Source of the DNA: DRVV01 sp038868255
GTDB taxonomy: Archaea; Thermoproteota; Bathyarchaeia; Bathyarchaeales; Bathycorpusculaceae
Direction of reading: 5' to 3'
DNA: 6,366 nt
Assembly: GCA_038868255.1 (NCBI GenBank)
Contig: JAWCTJ010000077.1
Span: 1 to 6,366, forward strand
Below are positions 1 through 5,266 of the stretch, in pieces; the stretch's first letter is position 1; each line of letters begins with the position of its first letter. The notes under the pieces were generated by a model. It saw only the letters and a program-made list of their open reading frames with translations. It ran no database searches and was not told where the DNA came from. The translations under genes were made by a program, and so were the position numbers.

Positions 1-2
1 TG

Positions 3-656
3 TTACTTGGTTTGCCAGGGGCTTTACTGCTGCTTTTGGGTGTTCTCGTGGTGTTTAATTTGGTTCACTACTACCTACTGGCCTTTATTATTGTTTTAGG
101 GCTTTTCCTGTTCATTAAAGGATTCGGGGTTGACAGGGCCGTTAAAAGGTTTTATGTATGGGTGAAGGAGTATTCTCCGCCTCCGATGACGGTTCAAATT
201 TCTATATTTACAACTCTTGCTGGGATCTTATGCATAGGGACAGGAATTTATCTTGGTTGGGATATGGCTTCAACTGTGAATATGAATTGGGAAAATTGGG
301 TTAGTCTAATGCCCACCGTCGCTGGGCTGTTTCTCAGACATTCAAAGGACCTAGTAATCGTGGGGATTTGTGTAGCGCTGATTGGAAGAGCTATCCGCTG
401 GTATTTTGAGAGGGATGCTAAGTTGCTACGTAACCTTGCATCCATAGTTCTGATCGGATGGAGTAGACAGATTTTAGAAGCCACCTCCAACCTCTTGATT
501 AACCCCAGTATGGGTTATGAAGTTTTAATTTTCTCCATAGTTATTGGTATACTGCTTGGAATAGCCTCATTCTTAGTGATCCTTGTGGTTCACAGGTCAG
601 TTAAAGGATTCTTCAAGGAGGAAAAGGAGCGTGTCGAAGAACTCGAAGAGAGTTAA
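3..656 (+). CDS. DUF373-family integral membrane protein, C-terminal part (5' end cut by window)
   Basis: The reading frame is open from the first complete codon to the TAA at 654-656, so the gene begins left of the window; the TTG at 12 is an internal Leu codon, not a start. About 217 residues are visible. They hold several hydrophobic segments (roughly visible residues 5-24, 26-40, 60-84, 115-133, 144-160 and 172-199) separated by short charged loops, and end in a Lys/Glu-rich cytoplasmic-looking tail. The pattern and phrases such as GVDRAVKRFY and a late RSVKGFF match what I know of archaeal DUF373 proteins, whose biochemical role is unknown. The usual soluble N-terminal part would lie outside the window. 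The 3' end overlaps the next gene by 26 bases, which implies co-transcription. The family call rests on recalled similarity; the membrane topology is seen directly. Confidence 0.75.
   Translation, partial: LLGLPGALLLLLGVLVVFNLVHYYLLAFIIVLGLFLFIKGFGVDRAVKRFYVWVKEYSPPPMTVQISIFTTLAGILCIGTGIYLGWDMASTVNMNWENWVSLMPTVAGLFLRHSKDLVIVGICVALIGRAIRWYFERDAKLLRNLASIVLIGWSRQILEATSNLLINPSMGYEVLIFSIVIGILLGIASFLVILVVHRSVKGFFKEEKERVEELEES
615..621 (+). promoter_or_regulatory. Shine-Dalgarno site for the phosphorylase gene
   Basis: AAGGAGG lies nine bases before the GTG at 631, inside the end of the DUF373 gene. This decides the start: the longer frame back to 583 would add 16 residues that do not resemble the family, whereas a start at 631 puts the conserved KIAVIGGSG strand at residues 9-17, as usual. 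Confidence 0.65.
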
Positions 657-1431
657 GATAGCGGTGATCGGGGGGTCAGGATTCGAGAAATTCTTTGAAG
701 GGATAAAACAAATACGCATAGGCACACCTTATGGTGTTCCGCCACCACTAATTATGGGCAGAATCGGCGAGAAGGATATAGTTTTTCTCCCAAGACACGG
801 ACCAGATCATTCTATACCGCCACATAGGGTGAATTATAGGGCGAACATCTACGGGCTCCATTCGATAGGTGTGGAGCGCATAATAGCCATAAACGCCGTT
901 GGCGCCATAAACCCTAATTTCAAACCAGGTGATCTTGTAATGCCCCATGACTTCGCTGACTTCACTAAAATGCGTCCCACAACATTCTATGATGAGGCTC
1001 CTGTTAACCATGTAGACGTCACTCAACCTTACTGCCCCGAGATTCGTAAGCTGATGTCCAAGATTTCGAAGGATAGTGGCATCCCCTTATGGGACACTGC
1101 CGTACTTGTTTGCACAGAGGGTCCCCGATTTGAAACAGCAGCCGAGATTGAAATGTTTAGAAGGCTTGGCTTCGACATTGTCGGGATGAGCGGCGTTCCA
1201 GAGGTAGTCCTAGCTAGGGAACTTGGAATATGCTATGCATCCCTTTGTTTTGTGACGAACATGGCTGCAGGCATGCAAGAGCGTCTAACACCTTCAGAAG
1301 TCGCTGAAGTATCAAAGCAGGTCATGCCAAAAGTAAGGCAAATTTTAATTGATACTATTTTGGCTTTACCATTAGAGCGTACTGGTAAATGTCCATGTGC
1401 TAATGCGCCTGAATATGCGAGGTTTAAATAG
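631..1431 (+). CDS. MTAP/PNP-family nucleoside phosphorylase, probably 6-oxopurine / methylthioinosine type
   Basis: Phosphorolysis of a purine (methylthio)nucleoside to free base and (methylthio)ribose-1-phosphate, a cytosolic step of methionine and purine salvage. The product is 266 residues, normal for the trimeric PNP/MTAP class. Seen: IGGSGF at 13-18 (phosphate loop, Ser16), PRHG at 54-57, PPHRVNYRANI at 63-73, NAVGA at 88-92, EGPRFET at 163-169, GMSGVPE at 185-191 (Met186 and Ser187 match the ribose/phosphate Met-Thr of human MTAP). The base-recognition stretch reads TNMAAG (209-214): Asn210 and Ala212 replace the Asp-x-Asp typical of adenine-specific MTAP, as in 6-oxopurine PNP and methylthioinosine phosphorylase. 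Cys-Pro-Cys at 254-256 matches the CxC near the C-terminus of thermophilic archaeal MTAPs, where it aids stability. The GTG start is set by the ribosome binding site at 615-621. It overlaps DUF373 by 26 bases and uppS by one. The family is sure; the substrate is inferred. Confidence 0.93.
   Translation: MSKNSKRVKIAVIGGSGFEKFFEGIKQIRIGTPYGVPPPLIMGRIGEKDIVFLPRHGPDHSIPPHRVNYRANIYGLHSIGVERIIAINAVGAINPNFKPGDLVMPHDFADFTKMRPTTFYDEAPVNHVDVTQPYCPEIRKLMSKISKDSGIPLWDTAVLVCTEGPRFETAAEIEMFRRLGFDIVGMSGVPEVVLARELGICYASLCFVTNMAAGMQERLTPSEVAEVSKQVMPKVRQILIDTILALPLERTGKCPCANAPEYARFK
1419..1423 (+). promoter_or_regulatory. Shine-Dalgarno site for uppS
   Basis: GAGGT sits seven bases before the GTG start at 1431 and within the last codons of the phosphorylase. 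It supports the one-base overlap (TAGTG) as a real stop/start junction and suggests translational coupling. Confidence 0.5.
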
Positions 1432-2213
1432 TGCTTAAGACGTTGCTCTCGATAATAGGTGCTTATAAGCTGTATGAGAAGTGGCTTCTGCACCAGCTTA
1501 AGAATAATTCTAAGCCGGAGCACGTGGCTATAATCCTCGATGGAAACAGACGCTGGGCAATGGAGAAGGATTTAGATCCCTGGTTTGGACATGAAAAAGG
1601 CGCTGATAAAGTTGAGCAACTTCTAGACTGGTGTGCCAAAATTGGCGTAAAGACCGTAACAATATATGCATTCTCCACGGAGAACTTCCGCCGCCCAAAA
1701 AATGAAGTTGAAGAAATTATGCGCATAGCTGCTGAAAGGCTCCAAAAGATCTTAACAGACGAGAGAATCCATAGAAATAAGGTTCATGTCAAGGTTATAG
1801 GCAGAATAAACCTACTTCCAGAGCATTTGCAGAAGCTCATTGCCGAGGTAGAAAATGCGACGGCGAAATATGAAGATTATTACTTAAACATCGCCTTTGC
1901 TTATGGTGGAAGAGCAGAAATAGTTGATGCTGCAAAAAGGATTGCCGACAAGGTCCGTAACAACGAGTTAAGCCCTGAGGATGTGGATGAGTCTTTATTC
2001 GAAAAGTTTCTATACACCTCTCACCTGCCTAAGCAGGAGCCTGACCTGATAATTAGGACGTCTGGAGAGGAGAGGCTTAGTGGCTTCCTGCTTTGGCAGT
2101 CCGCCTATAGTGAACTTTGCTTCCTTGATGTTTACTGGCCAGACTTTAGGTTCATAGATCTCCTCAGGGCTATTAGAACCTTTCAAAAGCGGAAAAGACG
2201 GTTCGGTGCCTAA
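1431..2213 (+). CDS. uppS: Archaeal cis-prenyltransferase (polyprenyl diphosphate synthase, UppS type)
   Basis: Adds isopentenyl diphosphate units in cis to an allylic primer (geranylgeranyl diphosphate in characterised archaea) to make the long polyprenyl diphosphate that becomes the lipid carrier for glycan transfer at the cytoplasmic membrane. The 260-residue product has all cis-prenyltransferase signatures: AIILDGNRRWA at 33-43 with catalytic Asp37 and diphosphate-binding Arg40/Arg41, a GHEKGADK region at 53-60, YAFSTENFRRP further on, NIAFAYGGRAEI in the middle, RTSGEERLSGFLLWQ from Arg209, and SELCF followed by WPDF at 236-239. The N-terminal 30 residues, with an amphipathic YKLYEKWL segment, are typical of archaeal homologues. 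It ends in a basic tail (QKRKRRFGA). The GTG start overlaps the phosphorylase stop by one base. Product chain length cannot be read from sequence. The family call is firm; GGPP preference is by analogy. Confidence 0.95.
   Translation: MLKTLLSIIGAYKLYEKWLLHQLKNNSKPEHVAIILDGNRRWAMEKDLDPWFGHEKGADKVEQLLDWCAKIGVKTVTIYAFSTENFRRPKNEVEEIMRIAAERLQKILTDERIHRNKVHVKVIGRINLLPEHLQKLIAEVENATAKYEDYYLNIAFAYGGRAEIVDAAKRIADKVRNNELSPEDVDESLFEKFLYTSHLPKQEPDLIIRTSGEERLSGFLLWQSAYSELCFLDVYWPDFRFIDLLRAIRTFQKRKRRFGA
2185..2196 (-). terminator. Possible T-tracts terminating the leftward operon
   Basis: On the minus strand two TTTT runs (2193-2196 and 2185-2188) follow the GTPase stop codon by about 20-30 bases. They arise from the Lys/Arg codons at the end of uppS on the other strand. 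No stem-loop is evident. This is plausible only as weak, archaeal-style T-rich termination. Confidence 0.25.
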
Positions 2214-3437
2214 CTATGCTCTCTTTTTCGCGCTTACGATGGATATTACATCTCCATCTTTAAGCACGTAATCTTCGCCGATTCTTTTCTTCTCTCTGGC
2301 CTCTATTGCATATATGAAGCTCTCTCCCAACTCGGTGTGGATCAGGTAGGCGAGTTCTCTAGCAGTGGTTCCATAGGGCACAAGATATGCGTCAGGCAGA
2401 ATTCTCCCATCATGATCTGTTAGGTGTTCGTGATCTTCAACTGGGTAGACTGTTATCATGTTTAAAAGCTTGAAGTATGCTATGTTTAGGGCGTCCTGCA
2501 CTCCTGTCGAGCCCCACTTAACCAGTATTTTCTCCTTTATGGCTTCTAGAGCCTTTATCTGGCCTGATGTTAGCTTTTCTGGATTATTTATTTTAAAGTT
2601 ACAGTCGCCAGGTCTATAATCTATTAACTTTTTCTCAGCAGCCCTTCTCAACGCTAACTCGTAATCCGCACAGCATGGAATCACAGGGTAATTCAACTGC
2701 TTCAATCGCTCATAGTTTTCCTCAGACTGCGGGATATCCATCTTGTTTGCTACTATCAACATAGGTTTGGACACTTGCCTAAGGGTATTCACAAACCTTA
2801 GAAAATCCTCCTCATTCCATAATGTAGGTTTCTCAGCGTTAAGTCCAGTTTTCCTTATAGCCTCAATTATATGGGCGCGTCTTATCGCCAGTCCACTGAA
2901 TCTTTCCTCTAACATCGTAACTAGATCTTTCCCCCCTGACTCGGCTGTTCTGGCGATTTTAGGCCAGTCCTTTCTTAGAATATTCGCCATCCACATGGTA
3001 ATCTCATTTTCCAAGAATTTCACGTCCTCCAAAGGATCGTGTTCACCGGGATTACACAGTCTTCCCTCAATATCTGTTCCACCTGACGCATCCACGATGT
3101 GTAATAAAGCATCAGCCTTTCTTATTTCATCTAAAAACTGATTACCCAGACCCCTCCCCTGCCATGCTCCAGGTACAAGCCCTGCGCAGTCAATCAATTC
3201 CACAGGTATAAGCCTAACACCCTCTATGCATATTGAGTTCACAGGGTTATCTTTAACATTGAATTCCCTGCATATACATGGCACTCTAACGTAACCTACC
3301 CCGCGGTTCGGCTTTTTTGTTGTGAAAGGATAGTTCGCAATTTCAGCTGGCGCCAAAGTAGCCGCACAAAAGAAGGTGGATTTTCCAACGTTCGGCTTTC
3401 CAACTATACCCAATAATCGCGAATAAGACTTTTGCAT
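2214..3437 (-). CDS. OBG/YchF-family GTPase with C-terminal TGS domain (archaeal type)
   Basis: A P-loop GTPase related to YchF/Ola1, a family linked to ribosomes and translation; the exact role in archaea is unknown. With the ATG at 3437 the product is 407 residues, close to the archaeal homologue PH0525. Seen: P-loop GKPNVGKST at 13-21, switch region ANYPFTT at 34-40, G3 as DCAG at 83-86 followed by LVPGAWQGRGLGNQFL, VDASGGTD at 115-122, and a G4 motif NKMD at 231-234. That NKxD is canonical for guanine; YchF/Ola1 proteins that prefer ATP have NxxE. A helical insert spans about 140-215, and a TGS domain covers roughly 328-405. Cys54, Cys56 and Cys70 form a small cluster in the segment after switch I. 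TTG (3452) and GTG (3446) lie in frame upstream; ATG is preferred, with GTGA a few bases before it. It is probably the last gene of the leftward operon. Confidence 0.92.
   Translation of the reverse strand: MQKSYSRLLGIVGKPNVGKSTFFCAATLAPAEIANYPFTTKKPNRGVGYVRVPCICREFNVKDNPVNSICIEGVRLIPVELIDCAGLVPGAWQGRGLGNQFLDEIRKADALLHIVDASGGTDIEGRLCNPGEHDPLEDVKFLENEITMWMANILRKDWPKIARTAESGGKDLVTMLEERFSGLAIRRAHIIEAIRKTGLNAEKPTLWNEEDFLRFVNTLRQVSKPMLIVANKMDIPQSEENYERLKQLNYPVIPCCADYELALRRAAEKKLIDYRPGDCNFKINNPEKLTSGQIKALEAIKEKILVKWGSTGVQDALNIAYFKLLNMITVYPVEDHEHLTDHDGRILPDAYLVPYGTTARELAYLIHTELGESFIYAIEAREKKRIGEDYVLKDGDVISIVSAKKRA
2220..2228 (+). terminator. Possible T-tract terminator for the DUF373-phosphorylase-uppS operon
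   Basis: TCTCTTTTT begins seven bases after the uppS stop codon, with no clear hairpin before it. Archaeal termination can use such T-tracts alone. The tract lies inside the 3' end of the convergent GTPase gene, where the other strand encodes its terminal Lys-Lys-Arg. It is short, so the call is tentative. Confidence 0.3.
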
Positions 3438-3481
3438 TAAATTCACGCACAATTAGTTTTGTAATGAAGCTGCTATATGCC

Positions 3482-4045
3482 TTATGCTTTCGCATTCGAA
3501 GGTTTACTCAGAAAGTTTTCTAGTTTTTCTAAAACAATGTTGGGTGTAACATCTCTATTCTGGAAGGTGATACTTAAAATTTCTACATCGCTTCGGCCCT
3601 TTATGGACTCTATAAGACTGTCCTTAGCCTTCCAGTGGACGATACCGATTAAGGGCTTACCGCTTTCCAACGCCGCCTTAATTGCCACCCTGAATTTTTC
3701 AGAGAATAGCTCCATAGGACCTATCTCGTCCACAGCTATGATATTGCATCTCTCAATGGCTTTCATTATCGCTTGTACTCCGATATCTTCCAAGTCGTTT
3801 AGATTTACTCGGTATTTTCCCACTTTGGGCCCGCTTTTATGGTTTACGTGAGCAAGCCAGCCGCGCCTGTTTTCAGCTATATCCAGAATTTCAAACCCTA
3901 CCCTGATATCGCCTTGGCGTGCCTCGCGGCTAATCATGCCTCCTACACTGTAGCCTTTAGCCTTAAGTTTCTCAATAACCCTTAGCAAAGCTGTTGTTTT
4001 GCCCACGCCTGGGCTGCCGGTTAAGAGGAAAATACGTTTTTGCAA
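3482..4045 (-). CDS. THEP1-family nucleoside-triphosphatase
   Basis: A cytosolic P-loop NTPase of the THEP1 family (archaeal members and the human homologue NTPCR hydrolyse several NTPs to NDPs in vitro; the cellular role is unclear). The product is 187 residues, the usual length. Seen: Walker A GSPGVGKTT at 10-18 immediately after the first beta strand, the family segment GGMISREAR at 35-43 followed by RVGFEILDI, VGKYRVN at 75-81, and Walker B IIAVDEIGPMEL at 102-113, where the DEIGPMEL signature is diagnostic; a late NRD precedes the final helix. The start is TTG at 4045, directly before MQKRIFLLTG, with AGAGGGA at a good distance. The gene lies 23 bases after the small unknown protein and about 44 bases before the GTPase, so the three are probably one transcript. 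Physiological substrate not determinable here. Confidence 0.92.
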   Translation of the reverse strand: MQKRIFLLTGSPGVGKTTALLRVIEKLKAKGYSVGGMISREARQGDIRVGFEILDIAENRRGWLAHVNHKSGPKVGKYRVNLNDLEDIGVQAIMKAIERCNIIAVDEIGPMELFSEKFRVAIKAALESGKPLIGIVHWKAKDSLIESIKGRSDVEILSITFQNRDVTPNIVLEKLENFLSKPSNAKA

Positions 4046-4050
4046 GTAGT

Positions 4051-4057
4051 TCCCTCT
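4051..4057 (-). promoter_or_regulatory. Shine-Dalgarno site for the THEP1 gene
   Basis: On the minus strand AGAGGGA ends five bases before the TTG at 4045. It supports TTG as the true start; the next in-frame ATG would cut away the P-loop. Confidence 0.55.
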
Positions 4058-4068
4058 TTGTTTACAAA

Positions 4069-4368
4069 CTACACGATGTTAGCGTTTTCTGGATAGTAGA
4101 ACTTTAAACCCTTTTTCTCAAAAACCTCCATAACTTTAGTATTTATAATTATATCCAGGTCTCTTATAACTTGTTCATTGCATCCTTCTATTTCAATAGA
4201 TATTCCCAAAGGAATGAATGCGCAGCATGAAACTGAGTACTTATAAACTTTAACGTGGCATCCTTCAGGGATTCTTTCATTCATCAAGCAGGCTTTAATT
4301 TCCTCAACTAATTGATCAACGTCCCCATTTTTAAGTCCAATTAATGGGAAATCTCTTCTCTTTAACAT
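4069..4368 (-). CDS. Small cysteine-rich protein of unknown function, MscS-C-domain-like tail
   Basis: I do not recognise a named family. From the ATG at 4368 the product is 99 residues; an in-frame GTG at 4380 would add four and cannot be excluded. There is no signal peptide or membrane helix. The order looks like helix (16-29), strand (37-46), strand (55-61), helix (64-86), strand (88-92), compatible with a small ferredoxin-like alpha/beta domain. The last half (ISIEIEG, a long helix, then EKKGLKFYYPEN) follows the same pattern as the cytoplasmic C-terminal domain of MscS channels, where a strand, a helix and a Gly-Ile-x-x-Pro-x-Pro ending recur; this is a resemblance only. Five cysteines occur (27, 37, 48, 49, 63), including an adjacent pair. 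It is probably first in the leftward operon with THEP1 and the GTPase. Coding status is supported by the length, the tight spacing and the upstream promoter-like box. Confidence 0.7.
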   Translation of the reverse strand: MLKRRDFPLIGLKNGDVDQLVEEIKACLMNERIPEGCHVKVYKYSVSCCAFIPLGISIEIEGCNEQVIRDLDIIINTKVMEVFEKKGLKFYYPENANIV

Positions 4369-4403
4369 TATGTGTTCCACTGGTCATTAATGTATCATAA
4401 GCA

Positions 4404-4414
4404 TAATATTATTT
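4404..4414 (-). promoter_or_regulatory. Candidate archaeal TATA box for the leftward operon
   Basis: On the minus strand an AAATAATATTA-like A/T box lies here, preceded by a GAAACGC stretch that could act as a BRE. Transcription would start about 25 bases downstream, near 4383, giving a nearly leaderless mRNA for a start at 4380 or a leader of about 15 bases for the ATG at 4368. Pattern only. Confidence 0.35.
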
Positions 4415-4421
4415 TGCGTTT

Positions 4422-4432
4422 CAAATTTTAAA
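4422..4432 (+). promoter_or_regulatory. Candidate archaeal TATA box for the marC-trm1 operon
   Basis: CAAATTTTAAA is the best A/T box at a workable distance on the + strand; it predicts a start near 4455 and a leader of about 45 bases before the ATG at 4499. The bases upstream are not a clear BRE. Together with the minus-strand box it fills most of the 118-base divergent gap. Confidence 0.28.
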
Positions 4433-4486
4433 CCAGAAGTCTAATATTCACTTGAGGTTTCTTTTTCTGTGATATTGGGACTTATT

Positions 4487-4492
4487 AAGGTG
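4487..4492 (+). promoter_or_regulatory. Shine-Dalgarno site fixing the marC start
   Basis: AAGGTG lies six bases before the ATG at 4499. It argues for this ATG over the in-frame GTG at 4469, TTG at 4475 and GTG at 4490, of which the last lies inside the site itself. Confidence 0.55.
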
Positions 4493-4498
4493 GAGTAC

Positions 4499-5266
4499 AT
4501 GACTTCTGGCAAAGCACAGGAAAGGAAATTCTCTTTTATTGAAAAGCAGCTTGGCGAATGGATAATGCGTAAACATCCTAAAGTTTTCCGCCTGTCCCTC
4601 ATTCTTATAATTGTATTATTCCTTATCCTGGTGTCGTTGCGGTTTTCTATGGGAGGTGTTGGCGAGTGGATTCAGATTGAACCTGCAGTGGTTCTAAGTG
4701 CGAGCATACAACTCTTCACAATCATGAATCCAATCAGCGCAATACCTACTTTTCTTATCTATACCGGTGGGCTTGATGGTGAAATGAGGCGGAAAATAAC
4801 AAGCACCATCGTCCTCATGGTAATGGCTCTGCTTCTAACATTTTCCCTTTTTGGAACGATTATATTATCTGCTCTAAATGTTTCTATTACAAGTTTCAGG
4901 CTTGGCGGCGGTATTCTATTACTCGTACTTGCCGTAGACATGCTTGGTGGGATGTCAAGATCAAAAACCATAGATACAAGTCAAGTGGCTGTTGTGCCTC
5001 TAGCTACACCGCTTCTTGTAGGGCCTGGAACTATGACAACTGTTATGGTACTCTCTAACTCCTGTCCCATAGTAAATGTGCTTTTAGGGGCTCTAACAGC
5101 AACAATAGGCGTATACCTAACTTTACGTTTTGCACCAGTCCTTGTTTCCGCCATTGGCAATAATGGCATTCAGGCTATCAGCCGCATAATGGCTGTGATT
5201 CTTGCAGCTGTAGCTTCGCAGATGATACATTCCGCCCTATTAGAGTGGGGTATAGCAAGGGCATGA
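4499..5266 (+). CDS. MarC-family integral membrane protein with extra N-terminal helix
   Basis: A multi-pass cytoplasmic-membrane protein of the MarC family (Pfam MarC). Archaeal members have sometimes been called neutral amino acid transporters, but the function of most members is unknown; the old link to multiple antibiotic resistance in E. coli was withdrawn. The 255-residue product shows the signatures NPISAIPTFL at 77-86, FRLGGGILLL at 133-142, AVVPLATPLLVGPG at 164-177 followed by TMTTVM, and the terminal helix with SRIMAVILAAVASQMI at 228-243. Membrane segments lie at about 63-88, 102-124, 130-150, 166-186, 190-212 and 228-248. Before these there is a charged, probably amphipathic stretch (5-29) and an additional hydrophobic helix (30-47); many MarC proteins are about 200-220 residues and start directly at the NPxxAxPxF helix. 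The TGA stop overlaps the trm1 ATG. Confidence 0.88.
   Translation: MTSGKAQERKFSFIEKQLGEWIMRKHPKVFRLSLILIIVLFLILVSLRFSMGGVGEWIQIEPAVVLSASIQLFTIMNPISAIPTFLIYTGGLDGEMRRKITSTIVLMVMALLLTFSLFGTIILSALNVSITSFRLGGGILLLVLAVDMLGGMSRSKTIDTSQVAVVPLATPLLVGPGTMTTVMVLSNSCPIVNVLLGALTATIGVYLTLRFAPVLVSAIGNNGIQAISRIMAVILAAVASQMIHSALLEWGIARA

Noticed and set aside
583..630. Longer N-terminus for the phosphorylase
   Set aside because: It would deepen the overlap with DUF373 to 74 bases and add a non-family sequence; the ribosome binding site at 615-621 fits the GTG at 631.
1501..1511. AGAAT-A-ATTCT inverted repeat as an operator
   Set aside because: Short, A/T-rich, inside the uppS coding region, with no flanking symmetry; expected by chance.
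248..1726. Minus-strand open frames opposite the DUF373, phosphorylase and uppS genes
   Set aside because: No family resemblance and no plausible start context; the + strand genes explain the sequence.
2743..3141. 132-codon open frame on the + strand
   Set aside because: Antisense to the GTPase domain; Ser/Leu-rich shadow translation without motifs.
3477..3851. 124-codon open frame on the + strand
   Set aside because: It is the mirror of the THEP1 gene, whose P-loop and DEIGPMEL signature are clear on the other strand; the + product resembles nothing.
4469..4498. Earlier GTG start for MarC
   Set aside because: The AAGGTG site before the ATG at 4499 is well spaced, while nothing comparable precedes 4469.
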